From: Nothopassalora personata
Lineage: Eukaryota > Ascomycota > Dothideomycetes > Mycosphaerellales > Mycosphaerellaceae
Length of the DNA: 64,000 nt
Assembly: GCA_033816765.1 (NCBI GenBank)
Contig: CM066293.1
Span: forward strand, 2,914,001 to 2,978,000
Direction of reading: 5' to 3'
Shown: piece by piece, positions 1 through 11,262 of the stretch
Layout: the number at the start of each line of letters is the position of its first letter
Numbering within the stretch: the first letter of the stretch is position 1
Program-made: the position numbers and the translations under genes
Notes under the pieces: model-generated
The model's database searches: none
What the model was told of the DNA's origin: nothing
Seen by the model: the letters and a program-made list of their open reading frames with translations, nothing else

Positions 1-787
1 TAGTAAAGCTTATAAGGAACATATACCGCGGATAGGAGCAATAGGTACCCGCTATATTATAGGCTAATAGGACTACGACCTATCGTACTACTAGAATAAC
101 GCTAGCTTAGGTCCTATATAGCTATCGCACGATTCTACTAATTAAGGTTAAGCACCCGACGTAGGCGAATTACTAATAGGGATCGGTAAGAACGACTAAG
201 GACCTGCTTACTATACGTGCGCGTTAACTCTAGGCTCGAGACCTTAGTTTAGAAGAGCTACATACTCGAAGGAAGCGACTAAGAGAACTTAGTAAGGACT
301 ACTTTAATTCTCACTAGAATGTTAACTCTATTAGTTTCTAGAAGGGCGACCTTGTTATAAGATTCGATAAGCTATATAAGGATGACTTCTTACGTAAGAT
401 CGGTTACCGATAGCAAGGTCCATATCGGGTGTCTAGTGTCTCTAGGGAGTTTAGTACCTATATTCTTAAGGAACTTAATGGCACGCTAATGAAGGGTGTT
501 TAAGCACGAGAAAACCTTAAGCTAGTTCTAGAGCTTCGCCCGGATAATATAGGAGTACTAAACTTAGATAATAGGACCGATCTCGTAATAGGGGAGGGAG
601 AAGTTGCTAATAGCGTCGCTAATAGCGAAGACAGTAGTAATTTAAACGAGATCGAGCCTATCGCCGACGAAGACGTACTACCTATAGGAGTTAACGAAAG
701 GGGATCGTATCCTAAACCGGAATCTAAGAAGCTATAGGTTAGGCCTTATAACCTTTCTATAGCCGAAATTTCACAGTTTAGTAGGAT
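1..787 (+). pseudogene. 3' end of element C pol (integrase C-terminus), RIP-mutated
   Basis: Readable if in-frame TAG codons are taken as former TGG. Visible is an integrase C-terminal stretch with a GPY-type motif near 415-450, then an acidic tail ending about 780. It is the same sequence as 39551-40337 on the minus strand, where the rest of pol follows upstream. In this arm the remainder of the gene lies outside the window. No intact frame survives. Confidence 0.75.
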
Positions 788-792
788 CGAGG

Positions 793-1122
793 TGTTAGGA
801 ACCGCTGTACGTTATCACAACTCGGGCTTGGATCTTTGCAGGGATGTCTCAATCAGTTATGAAGGTAGTGGTTCCAAACAGTATATGGTGTATACTTGAA
901 ATGAGTTGAGCACGAGGCTCCTATCTATACTCGTAAAGAAGCGTCGTCTATATAGTGCCATGTCTTGGTGTGACTGATCAGTCGGATCAGTTGATCTGTC
1001 CTACTCTCTCTGCTCTGTTACAGAGCACGCAGATCAGAGAGAGCACTCTGCATATCGGATCCTTCCACTAGTGTGTAGGCATCGATTGGTTGGCTGGAGC
1101 TTCTCCGGATCGATCCGTAACA
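793..1122 (-). mobile_element. Solo LTR of family D (330 bp), not RIP-mutated
   Basis: It begins TGTTAGG and ends CGTAACA (TG..CA). The perfect 5 bp target duplication CGAGG lies at 788-792 and 1123-1127. No internal region is present, so it is a solo LTR left by LTR-LTR recombination. On the minus strand it begins TGTTACGG, like the LTR of element A. At 1106-1117 it holds the perfect dyad CGGATCGATCCG. It differs from its mirror copy by four transitions. Confidence 0.93.
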
Positions 1123-1279
1123 CGAGGCTAAGAACTAATTAGTTAGTAATGGCGTATAGAGTTCACTTTCCTTAGGCATGTATTGTACATGCCCTTTAGT
1201 TTATTAAGCCGATTCGGTTATCTAGACTTCACTTTATAGGGTGTTCTTACCTTAGTTAGACCTTAGTTAGTAGAGTTAC

Positions 1280-1305
1280 ATTTACCGGTCCCAGGACCGG
1301 TAAAT
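1280..1305. repeat. 26 bp GC-core dyad, copy 1
   Basis: Nearly perfect palindrome with half-site ATTTACCGGTCCC. The same dyad is found inside each 394 bp C/N LTR and, perfectly, at 43219-43244. It contains almost no CA/TG dinucleotides, which would make it resistant to RIP. Confidence 0.8.
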
Positions 1306-1769
1306 CGGATTACGTAATAGCGTAGCATGCCCCTACCGAATGCTTACCTAGGTAGTTACTAGCACTAGTTTTCGGTTACATGTAGGGTTATCGGACCTTT
1401 AGTATGACCTTAATGGTACTGCTCTTACTACTTATAAGACCGGTCTCGGTGCTACTGCCTTGTAACGGTTATAGGGATATACGCTAAGAGGCATACTTAA
1501 GCGTAGCTCTCTACCTACTACTTCCTCTCTTTTTCTTTAAACACTAACACTATTACTAGAGCTACTAACGCATCTATCTACTACTACACACATTAGACGG
1601 TTCTTTAGCCTCTCTCTCTCTTTACGACCTTAACCTTCTTTAAAGCCCCTACCCTAACACTAAGCTTTTAAAGCTTACTATTACTCTAGAGTAGCACTAC
1701 GAGATAGCTAGCTCTTACGATCTTACTAATAGCGAATCCCAGTTATTATAGCTTTAGCTAGTCTATCGT

Positions 1770-3388
1770 TACGCCCGGCTAGCTCGAGTATAGCGCTTAC
1801 TAGTACTGTTACTAGGCTTACCCGCCCACCTTAGACCTTGTTCGAGTCCCTTCGCCTACCGGATAACGTTAAGCATGTCCTTACTAACACGAACACGCCG
1901 AAGTCCGCCGCTAATGTTATGTTCCGAGAGCTCAGTCCTTAGAAGCGGGTTAAGGTGTTAAAGGACTTCTATAAGGGCTTCGAGAAGGTGTTCGAAGACT
2001 ACTCCGTCTAGGTTAACCTATTTTTTGAGGAAGTTGAGAGCGGCATAGGTAAGAGCTACTAGGATGAATTCCTTAGTAATAAGAAGCTCGATGTCTTGTT
2101 TCCTATCGTCGGTAAGATTCGTAAGACCGGTTTAGAGATTCGTAACCGAGAGAAGACTCTTCGAGCTACGCTTACCCGCTACTAGCTATAGTAGATAGAC
2201 AACAAGATTCTTAATCGACGCGTTATCTCCGTGCTTTATAGTACTAATAGCGGGCGCCGCTAGTTTACGGCCTTTATTAACAAGTACCTAGATTATAGTA
2301 GGGCTATTAGTAGAATTTAGAGGGCACTAATCTAGCGTATAAGGATCGGCCGCAAGGGCATAGATCGTAAGCGAATTCTAGAGCCTAGTAATCTTACCCG
2401 GTGCGACAGGGAGGCTAAAGCACGTAGCATTAATCCGTAGTCGGCTAAGAGTAGGGAGATTATTAGAAGACACCGCCTAGCCGTCTATAAGGATAGCCTT
2501 CTATACTTTATAGAGGGTACTATTACTAAGAAGTCCGCGTCCCCGGAGGACAGCATAGCTTAACCTAGACCATCTAGCTAACAATAGCCTTAGCTACGTT
2601 AGCTACCGGGTAGTAAAGGTAAAGGACGTGTAAAGAGTACTACGCTAACTCTACTAGCCTCTACCTAGCCTATAGTCCTATCGAGAGGCGGTCGTAAGTC
2701 GAGTCGACTTAAGTAGCTCCGTATAGGCGAGAGCATAGGTGAGGGCATAACTACGCCTACTCGATCCTCGCCTAACCGAACGCTAGATAGCGTACCTATA
2801 CGCGAGGGCAGTCCGCTAGGTACACCGGTTAGTACCCTACGATCTACTCCGGCCCTAACTAAGAATAGCAATCCGATACTTACTATGTTACCTTCGGCTA
2901 TGATTAGGGATGTATTAGTCTTTAAGGATTAGATCCTATAAGAAGACGAGACCCTCCGGATTAAGCGCACTAACTGCACCTATAATGAGCGGTACTATAG
3001 TATTAAGTTTAGAAACTCGATTAATGTAGATAGTATTAACTAGCTACCTAAGTACCGGATGGCGGGCCTTAAGATGCTCGAATATGCTGTCTCGGACGTT
3101 CTTAAGAGGGATAGTAAGGTTAGCGCTATAATGTGCGATTAGCATATTCGAGATTTCTACTATAAGGCCCTCTACTTCGTTACGAATCCCGGTATTACCG
3201 CTAATACCCTATATGAGCGCGCGCTTAAGGTCTAAGACTAGCTCTTTAAAGGTAAGAGTTTTTCAGCTATTAAGGTAAAGAATAGGTCGTAGTTTCGCCC
3301 TAATAAGCGTAGTTAGAAGACTGTTAACCCGCTTAGCTACCTCCGTGTTCGAGGTAAAGTCGGTACTACGAGTAGTATCGTTACGTAT
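1770..3388 (+). pseudogene. RIP-mutated sense ORF downstream of element C pol
   Basis: A long open frame appears when TAG is read as former TGG, running from about 1770 to the LTR at 3389. It is on the same strand as C pol, and is followed by an LTR without an obvious polypurine tract. The predicted product is rich in Lys, Arg and Glu in its first half (about 1920-2250). It has no zinc knuckle, protease, RT or integrase motif that I can recognise. It could be a third ORF of C, or the gag of another element inserted there. I do not assign a function. Confidence 0.5.
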
Positions 3389-3782
3389 TATTAACGACTG
3401 ATTAGTTGTGTTAACTTTAGGTTTAGTTATGTTAACCTTAGGTTTAGAGAGAGGGTCCCTTAGGTCTAACTTACCCCAATTTCATTTAGGTTTAATTAGA
3501 CATTTAGGTGAGCTAGCGGGACCTAGTATAGCTATTAAGATATATACTACGTAGTTAAGCATTGTAAGCGTAGTATTAAGGCAACAATTCAATTCATACC
3601 TCTCGAGTAGAGGGTATAGGGGTTTAGGTCCGCTAATCCTCTTGTTTTATCTAGCTACTACGCTACTCGTCACGTGACCTAATTTCACGGTCCCGGGACC
3701 GGTAAATACCTCTGCTTACATAAGCGCTGCTCCATACCACCACAACTCGGATAGGCCTACATAGGGTAGTTAGTAGACATTA
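3389..3782 (+). repeat. C/N-family LTR (394 bp)
   Basis: Begins TATTAACGAC (RIP-altered TG start) and ends GTAGACATTA. Four further copies of exactly 394 bp lie at 12796-13189, 27147-27540, 36556-36949 and 46553-46946. Here it acts as the 5' LTR of the N internal region that follows. The dyad with CGGTCCCGGGACCG sits at 3688-3701. Confidence 0.9.
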
Positions 3783-4139
3783 GTTTACTAACTATAACTA
3801 GATCCTCGACAAATTCGGCATTAATGAAGCTAACTAAGCCGATCTTAATAGTACCGGTACCTACATTAATAGTAACATGCTATACTAGTATAATAACGCT
3901 AAACTGGCACTGCGGGTTAAATTAGTTAGAGAAATAATAAGTCGAGAATTCGACGTGTACCGATAGCACCTACGAGAATTGAATAAGGTTAGTAACGGCG
4001 GCGTCTACTAGAATATGTAGTATTCTCTAAGCTAATAGATCATACGATAAGACCCCGGGCTATAGCTCTTATAAGTAGCGCTACACCCTTAACACTACAC
4101 TCGGTTTATCTCCTTCCCTAGGCCTACGATTTTTAGCTT

Positions 4140-5237
4140 TAATAGGGCTCATTAGGGGGGGTAACGCGAACACTATAGTGTAGTATACTAGGGTCGACTT
4201 AAACCTCGAAATTGAAAACTACTAGACTAGTAACCGGCTTAACATGCTATACTCTCTTAACTTAGAGGGCACTAGTAGGCCGGAGTTTTTACACGGTTTT
4301 TATAAGAAAGGGAATGCTAGAGAGTTCATCTAGTAGTACTAGATTAACGACTATATAGAAGACGGCCGATTTAAGCGTTTCTTCTCGGTTAGTGTCTAGA
4401 ATTACCTAAGTAAGAATAGCATTAGCTAGTTTAGAGAGGAACTAAGCGCTAGGTAAATGCGGGTAACTACTGTAGGCGTTCTAATAAGGTAGGCCGCACA
4501 TAAGAGGACACTACGTTAGATTAACCCTTACTTTATCGAGATCCGCGACGATGACTATCTTAAACTCTAGAGAAGCTAGAGCATACACTAGGTAATAGAC
4601 CTCTATCGTGACTTTAAGACGCTAAGTAAGAGCGCTACAGGATTTAAGTATCGACGCCTAGTACCCGGCTATCCTTTTCCTACGGCCGTATACCTTAGTA
4701 GCATTAGCCCTCTGTCCGATGCCCTAGCGGGTTTAAAGTCTTAGAACGACAACGAAGTTATCCTTAATGCTAGAAGGTGGCTTAATGCTACGGTCCGCCT
4801 AGACTCGGAGCTCTTCTATAAGAAGATACATAATTAGCGCGTCCGAGCTATAAAATTAATAGATAAGTAGCTTAGCTTAGTTACTACTCTCGAGTAGATG
4901 TGCTTTATAAGCGAAGGGCGTAATAAGAGCTTCTTCCGTAACTACTATAGGAACTTCACTAACTAGCTACTTAGGGACGCGTCTAGTAAGACTAGTGTTA
5001 GCTACGACAACGAGTAGGTCTAGACAAAGGAGTTGTGTGAAACTAAGTGGAACTAAGTAGTTAGTGCGGGTCTATAGGCTCCTAGTTTCTAGTTAATTTC
5101 CGGCTATAGCTATAGCCTATAGGATTCTAGTTCTAATTCTAGTTCTAATTCTAGTTCTAATTCTAGTTCTAATTCTAGTTCTAATTCTAGTTCTAATTCT
5201 AGTTCTAATTCTAGTTCTAATTCTAGTTCTAATGCTT
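4140..5237 (+). pseudogene. N-element ORF, RIP-mutated, 5' part (gag-like)
   Basis: With TAG read as former TGG, a continuous frame runs from about 4140 through the Ser/Asn-coding minisatellite to the insertion point of element A. It resumes in the same frame at 12317 after one copy of the CGGGT target duplication. The region resembles a capsid-like gag (Trp-rich alpha-helical stretch), but has no zinc knuckle that I can see. N has no recognisable pol, so it looks non-autonomous. The 3783-4140 leader holds nothing I can assign. Confidence 0.5.
5124..5232. repeat. 12 bp minisatellite, about 9 units
   Basis: Perfect tandem units of ATTCTAGTTCTA. In the frame of the N ORF it encodes a Ser-Ser-Ser-Asn run, so it is a low-complexity protein segment rather than a CRISPR-like array. 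Element A inserted six bases further on. Confidence 0.9.
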
Positions 5238-5242
5238 CGGGT

Positions 5243-5651
5243 TGTTACGGTTCTGATCTGGGGCTGAAGGAAGCTAACCAATCAGACCTCCACAATTGGT
5301 GGGCGCTTCCGCCCGAGAAGTGCTCTCTCACCCGCAGGAATAAAACCAAGGAACCGAGAGAGCAACTGAAGTGATCTCCTTGATCTCGTTGATCTCGGTG
5401 ATCTCGAGAGAGCATGGAGAGCATGGAGAGCACGGAGAGCAAACGCTCTATCTCCTTTGTATTTAGGAACGCTAGAAACCCTTATGGTTCTGATGCGTTC
5501 AACTCATGTTACTATCTCACTGATTGGAATACAACTCTTATTCCTATCATTTATCTTCGCTCAGCTTGCTTCAGCCTCTCCAAAGAATAATACCGCCACG
5601 TGACTTGACTTATCTCTCTTTTGAGACTAGCCCTGGAACGAGACAATAACA
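5243..5651 (+). repeat. 5' LTR of element A
   Basis: TGTTACGG...AATAACA, 409 bp. It contains four spaced GATCTC-type units and three GGAGAGCAT-type units (about 5370-5440), a likely upstream activation region, followed by TATA-like TATTTA at 5460-5465. Confidence 0.95.
5460..5502 (+). promoter_or_regulatory. Putative TATA box and RNA 5' self-primer in the LTR of A
   Basis: TATTTA at 5460 is followed 35 nt later by GCGTTCAA (5495-5502). That is the exact reverse complement of TTGAACGC just downstream of the LTR. The spacing suits transcription starting just before the primer sequence, as in Tf1. The start site itself is inferred. Confidence 0.55.
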
Positions 5652-5653
5652 CT

Positions 5654-5661
5654 TTGAACGC
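5654..5661 (+). other. Putative self-priming primer-binding site of A
   Basis: TTGAACGC begins two bases after the LTR end (5651) and pairs over 8 nt with 5495-5502 in the LTR. I see no complement to a tRNA 3' end. Known Tf1/sushi elements prime reverse transcription with the 5' end of their own RNA. Confidence 0.55.
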
Positions 5662-5668
5662 CCTCAGG

Positions 5669-7318
5669 ATGAGCGCTACTCAAGCAGCTGGTAGGGGAAC
5701 ACCCGCCCCCAGCGAAGCAGGAAGCATCCGCCGTGCGCCACCACAACAGACCACTACGAAGGACGATGAGTCTGATGACGATGACGAGCCTACTCCAAGG
5801 AAGAACGACGTTAAGGCTGCTAAGCCAGACCTCTTCTATGGAGACAGGGCCAAGTTCGACGACTGGATCAATCAGATGGATATGTATCTCATGTTCAACC
5901 CAGTCGATGCCGATAAAAGAACTATCTTCGCCATTACGTACCTTCGCGGAAGTGCGCAGAACTGGATCAAACCTTACCTTAAGGAATACCTTGAAGGTAT
6001 GGGACGATTAGACCCCACTGGAATGTTCAGGAGCTACACCCTTTTCAAAGAGAAGATGAAATCAATCTTTGGAACCTCGAACGAAGTCCAACAGGCCATA
6101 CGAATTATTCAACACCTAAAGCAGAAGACGTCTACTTCAGAGTATGCCGCCAAATTCGAAGAATACGGACAAATCACCGGATGGGACCAGACGGCGTTGA
6201 TGACTATGTTCCGACGTGGACTTAAGGACTCCGTCAAGGACGAGTTGATAAGACACGGGGGACGGATCACCAACCTCGAAGAGCTAATGAAGGCGTCGAT
6301 CAACATCGATGACCAGCTCTGGGAACGACACCAGGAGAAGAAATACGACTCCAAAGTAGGAGGAATAGCAGGATACGCTCCGGATCGCAGACCCTTAGGA
6401 GGATACGTTGCGAAGGGAGAATTCTCACGACAAAGCCAACCCTACTATGGACCACAGCCAATGGAACTGGACGTTACCCAACGAGGACGGAAGATCGATA
6501 AGAGTAGGGGCCACGGAAAGCCCTTCAAAGGAAAAGGAAAACTCACATGTTATGCCTGTGGCAAGGAAGGCCACATGGCGCGAGATTGCCGCGGTAAAAA
6601 TATGGTGCGCCGCGAGCAATTCAATATGATGCAACCCCGAACTAGTAAATCTGAGAGCAGCGTTGGATCTCGAGGAGATACCGACTATACTCGGAGAGTG
6701 GAGGAGAGAGCTAGCAACAGAAACACGACGCCTCTCCTGGACCCCTCAGAAGGACGAGGAGGATACCATGGGCAGCGAATGGTGATCATTCCATTTGATG
6801 CGAAGAACCAACCACGACAGTTCAACATGATGACACGAAGAATCGACTACGAGACCGAATCCGAGTCTCGAAATGGTCATGGAAGCCTTCATTGGCGATT
6901 CTGTTACCAAGACTCGTGTCAAATCCACTACGCCGCGAAATCAGGCGCAGGGTATTGGCCTCAGCAACCACGAGGAACCCTAGGAGCGACGCATAGGCAA
7001 AACGCCACGCTCAGAGAAGTGGACATCGATGAATCCTACTTCAACGAAGATGGAAGCGATAAAGAAAATCAGGACCCAGGATGGAACGGATCATGGTCAC
7101 CAGAACCACAGGAAGAAAGTCAAGAAACCACCGGGCTAGATACCATCGAGGAAGAACAGGATCCGGAAGAATCCAGCGAAGAAGATTCCTCCGAAGGAGA
7201 AGAGAGCGACACTGACGGCGACAACGAACAACTTACCTTCACGGTAGATGCACCTAAAAAAAAAACTGTACGACATGATCATCTACCTACAAAGAAGGCA
7301 CGAGGAATTCCTACCTAA
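5669..7318 (+). pseudogene. gag of element A, frameshifted (left copy)
   Basis: The first in-frame ATG is 5669, 17 bases after the LTR. The capsid-type retrotransposon gag region spans about residues 75-230. A CCHC zinc knuckle (CYACGKEGHMARDC) begins at about residue 294 and an acidic Glu/Asp/Ser tract lies near 480-530. A run of ten A at 7256-7265 (nine in the mirror copy) shifts the frame, giving a stop at 7316-7318. The lost C-terminal part continues openly to the true gag stop at 7686-7688. The indel is in a homopolymer and could be a sequencing error. About nine substitutions against the right copy are packed into 5.75-5.93 kb. Confidence 0.9.
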
Positions 7319-7666
7319 GATAGGTGGACGAAGGAGGCTACATTCCATTGAGTTTGACAAGACACTCGACACCCTACGAGGCATGGCCTGGGGATACCCA
7401 CTCATGGAAACAACCGAGAATCTAGCAACCACCGTTACAGAACGACCACCGATAGGAAGCCGAATAACAGGAACCGGATATCTTACACCGTCAGGAACAT
7501 TTATATCGAATGAATTACGCAACATAGTGCAGCACGCACGCGCACTCTACTCAGAAACGCAGAAGATCCAGGAACGCAACAGACTACAAGTGTGGACACA
7601 GGGCAACGAGCTACAGGTTCTAGCCGAAGCCTCTAGGCACGAAGCACAGCGAACCACATACCATTC

Positions 7667-7673
7667 GGGAAAA
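7667..7673 (+). promoter_or_regulatory. -1 ribosomal frameshift heptamer G_GGA_AAA (element A)
   Basis: GGGAAAA is read in the gag frame as G GGA AAA, fitting the X XXY YYZ rule. It lies 12 nt before the gag TAG (7686-7688). Pol is in the -1 frame and is open across this point, so a slip here joins gag to pol. The same heptamer in the same register occurs in element B. Confidence 0.8.
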
Positions 7674-10600
7674 GGATCAGCTCCCTAGGAATGAGCGACC
7701 GGAGGGAGTTATGCAATATTCAGGCTCACGCATCGACATCAAACACAGTTTTCCAGACACAAGCAATCGTCAACGGACACAAGACTAGTGTCATGATCGA
7801 CTCAGGAGCAGCGGGGAATTTTATCTCCGAGTCTTTCACAAGAAGAAACGGGTTAGCTACCCTAAAGAAGAAATGGGGTTACGAGTTGATCGCGGTAAAC
7901 GGATCATCGTTACCTAGCGTGGAATGGGAGACGATACCATTGCCACTGGCTATCCAACAGCACCACGAGAATATTACCTTGGATGTCACTGATATGGCCA
8001 GTCATGACATAGTATTAGGTATGCCTTGGTTGAGAAAGCACAATCCAGTAATCGACTGGAGAAGAGGAGTACTCACATTTAGGGAATGCGATTGCGTTGT
8101 CGACATTCAGCCTGCGCAGTGGCAGCGTTCACTGGCAGATGAGGCAAGGAAACAGCTGAACGAGATACAGCTTGCGCCGAATAGAAGGACAGAAGAACCA
8201 CCTTCGACCGGGACAGACACTGGCGTGGGGCCGCCGGGTCACGAAGTCACTGGAAGTGATGGAAGTAACGCACCATCGAAGAATACTAACATCTCAGAGT
8301 TGAGTATTCCCAAGGAGTATCGCAAGTGGTCGCGACTCTTTGAAGAGGAAAGAGGCAAAACCGCCTTACCTAAGCACCGCCCATGGGATCACAAGATCAA
8401 CATTCAGCCAGGGAAAGAGCCTCCATGGGGACCCCTATATCAAATGTCTGAGAAAGAGCTACAGACCCTACGAGAATGGCCGAAGGAGAAGCTAGCCAAA
8501 GGATGGATAAGAAGATCCACCTCAAGTGCAGGAACTCCATGCATGTTCGTTCCAAAGGCAAACGGGAAGTTACGACTCGTACAAGACTACAGGAAGTTAA
8601 ACGAGATCACGATCAAGAACCGATACCCGCTACCCAACATCGAAGAAGCACAAGACAGATTAACCGGATCGGACTGGTACACGAAGATTGACCTACGAGA
8701 TGCCTTCTACGCTATACGGATGGCAGAAGGAGAAGAATGGAAAACCGCTTTTAGAACAAGATACGGACTCTACGAATTCTTAGTTATGCCAATGGGATTA
8801 ACCAACGCACCCGCATCCTGCCAGGACCTTGTCAACGAAACACTTAGAGACCTACTCGACGTATGCGTTATCGCTTACATGGACGACATACTAGTCTACA
8901 CGAAAGGATCCCTACAGGAACACATAAGACAAGTCCAGGACGTCTTCGAACGACTCACGCAATCAGGATTCAAGACGGCACCCGAGAAATGCGAATTCCA
9001 TAAGAAAGAAGTTAAATTCCTAGGCTTTATCATTAGCACTACAGGAATAACGATCGACCCTGCGAAGACACAGTCAATTAGAGAATGGCCAGAACCGAAA
9101 ACAGTCAAGGACGTACAATCATTCCTTGGACTAGCGAACTACAACCGGAAATTCATTAAGGACTACTCAAAGACAGCAGCACCAATGACGATGCTTACAA
9201 GAAAGGACGTCACTTGGAAATGGGGAAAAGAACAGATTGAAGCATTCAAGAAACTCAAGGAACAATGCGCTTCAGCCCCTACGCTTCGATTATTCGATGG
9301 TAGCAAGGAAGTCCACATCGAGACCGATGCGTCTGATATGGCAATAGGCGCGTGTCTAACGCAGACACACGATGGGCAGAGACACCCAGTAGCCTATTAC
9401 TCCCGGAAAATGACCACAGCGGAACAGAACTACGACATCCATGACAAAGAGCTTCTAGCCATTGTTGCTGCCATGCAACATTGGAGAGTATATGTCGAGG
9501 GCCCACCGAAGTTAACGATTCTTTCTGACCACAAGAATCTTACGTACTTCACGACGAGGAAAGAACTTACCCGAAGGCAAGCCCGCTGGTCGGAGCTGCT
9601 AGGACAGTATAAGTTCGAAATCAAATATACTCCAGGACGAGAGAATGGCCGCGCCGACGCGCTAAGCCGAAGAAGCGACTACATGGAAGAAAAAGAACCA
9701 GTGCAACATAAGATATTAAAGACGAACCCCGACGGAAGTCTTAGTGCCAACACAAGAGAATTCAACAACATCGTACGGATATTAGGCGACAGGAACGAAC
9801 AATTCCCTATATCGCAAGGAAAATACCAAGTACCTAAGGATCGAGAAGAAGAATGCATACGACAACATCACGACGGACCAACTTATGGACACCCTGGAAC
9901 TTCAAAAACTATGGACCTAATACAGCGCAGTTTCTCCTTTCCACAGATGAGACTTAAGGTGTCACGCTACATTAAACAATGCGTACACTGCCAACGAAAC
10001 AAGGCTGCGAGACATGCAAAATACGGTCACCTACAGTTCAGGACACCACCGACGAAACCATGGGACGAAGTCACAATGGACTTTATTACGAAACTCCCAC
10101 CGTCAAGAGATCAAGTTACGAAACAACCATACGACATGATACTAGTCATGGTTGATAGACTTACGAAATACGCACACTTCATTCCTGCATCAGAAACGTA
10201 CAATGCAGAGCAGCTCGGATACCTCGTACTGGATAGACTTATCCGATACCACGGATTCCCTCAAGCGTTTATAACGGACAGAGACAAGCTATTCACATCA
10301 AACTACTGGAAGACGCTTATGGGAACGATCGGAATCAAACACAAGCTGTCAACAGCATATCATCCGGAGACAGACGGACAAACCGAAAGGATGAATCAAA
10401 CGCTAGAACAATACCTACGACACTACATCAACTATGCACAAGACAACTGGGTTTCATTACTGCCAATGGCGCAGATTGCACTAAACAACCACAAATCGGA
10501 AACAACTTCAACGACGCCATTTTATGCGAACTTTGGTAAAGATCCTAACCTATTCGGAATACCTGGATCCCATCCACAGGCCGAGAGAGCAATCGTGACG

Positions 10601-11122
10601 ACGGATACTCTTAAGGAAGTGCACAAAGAAACACGCAAGGCGATCGAAGATGCACAACGAAAACTGTCTCAACAACGGCAGGACACGAGAAAAATGGCAC
10701 CTCTGCTAAAAAAGGGGGATAAGGTCTATCTCCTTACAAAAAATTTGAGAACAAGAAGACAGACCAAGAAACTAGATCACGTCAAAGTCGGACCATTTTT
10801 AATGGACAAAGTCGTAGGACCAGTTAACTATCGACTACGACTACCACCTGACGCAAAAATCCACCCAGTCTTCCATATCTCTAAGCTGGAACCCGCAGAC
10901 GCCAGAACACCTTGCCAAGAGAGCTTCCATTTCGAGCCGGAAGCAGAAAACGAATTTGAAGTCGAAAAAATCCTAGATAAAAAGGGTCAGCGATACCTTA
11001 TCAAATGGAAGGGATACGACGAATCAGAAAATACCTGGGAACCAAAAGAAAACCTACGAAACTGTCAGCAGAAGATTCGGGAGTATCAAAACGGCGCTTG
11101 CTCAGAAGTAACCACACCATAA
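7674..11122 (+). CDS. pol: Pol polyprotein of element A (PR-RT-RH-IN-chromodomain)
   Basis: Gives the enzymes for reverse transcription and integration. Numbering from the ATG at 7691 (1143 residues): aspartic protease with D37-S-G; reverse transcriptase with YMDD at 396-399; RNase H with its first Asp near 545; integrase zinc-binding part with CVHC near 766; DDE core with Asp near 822 and 863 and Glu near 898; C-terminal chromodomain about 1088-1135 with the WKGY and TWEP signatures. Chromodomains direct Ty3-type elements to modified chromatin. Translation probably enters by -1 frameshift at 7667 rather than at the ATG, which lies two bases after the gag stop. All catalytic motifs are present. 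Its 3' end is convergent with the antisense Cys6 ORF. Confidence 0.96.
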
Positions 11123-11143
11123 GACATGGTAACTTTTGAGCAA
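11098..11143 (+). terminator. Long hairpin across the pol stop codon of A
   Basis: Arms 11098-11114 and 11127-11143 pair over 17 bases with two mismatches around a 12 nt loop. The loop includes the pol TAA (11120-11122). It could be a 3'-end or RNA-stability structure. The role is inferred. Confidence 0.55.
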
Positions 11144-11148
11144 ACGGA

Positions 11149-11222
11149 CGACTGGAGTAGGAATCGAACCCACGACCTCAAGAGTGTAGACAGCTTGCGC
11201 TCTACCACTGAGCTACCCAGCC
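11149..11222 (-). tRNA. tRNA-like gene inside element A, atypical anticodon arm
   Basis: On the minus strand it starts GGCTGGG and ends TCCAGTC plus discriminator G. The acceptor stem pairs over 7 positions with two G-U. The D arm GCTC/GAGC and T arm GTGGG/CCTAC pair. A box TAGCTCAGTGG and B box GGTTCGATTCC are consensus RNA polymerase III promoters. The anticodon arm is 19 nt instead of 17 and pairs as only CAAG/CTTG, leaving an 11 nt loop (which contains GTC). It is therefore a tRNA pseudogene or tRNA-derived Pol III unit rather than a clear decoding tRNA. I see no T-run terminator close by. Confidence 0.65.
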
Positions 11223-11262
11223 GATTGATAAGAACAGGGACACAACTTACAAATAAATACCC

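Noticed and set aside
5124..5232. CRISPR-like regular array
   Set aside because: Perfect 12 bp tandem units without spacers, inside a coding frame, in a eukaryote.
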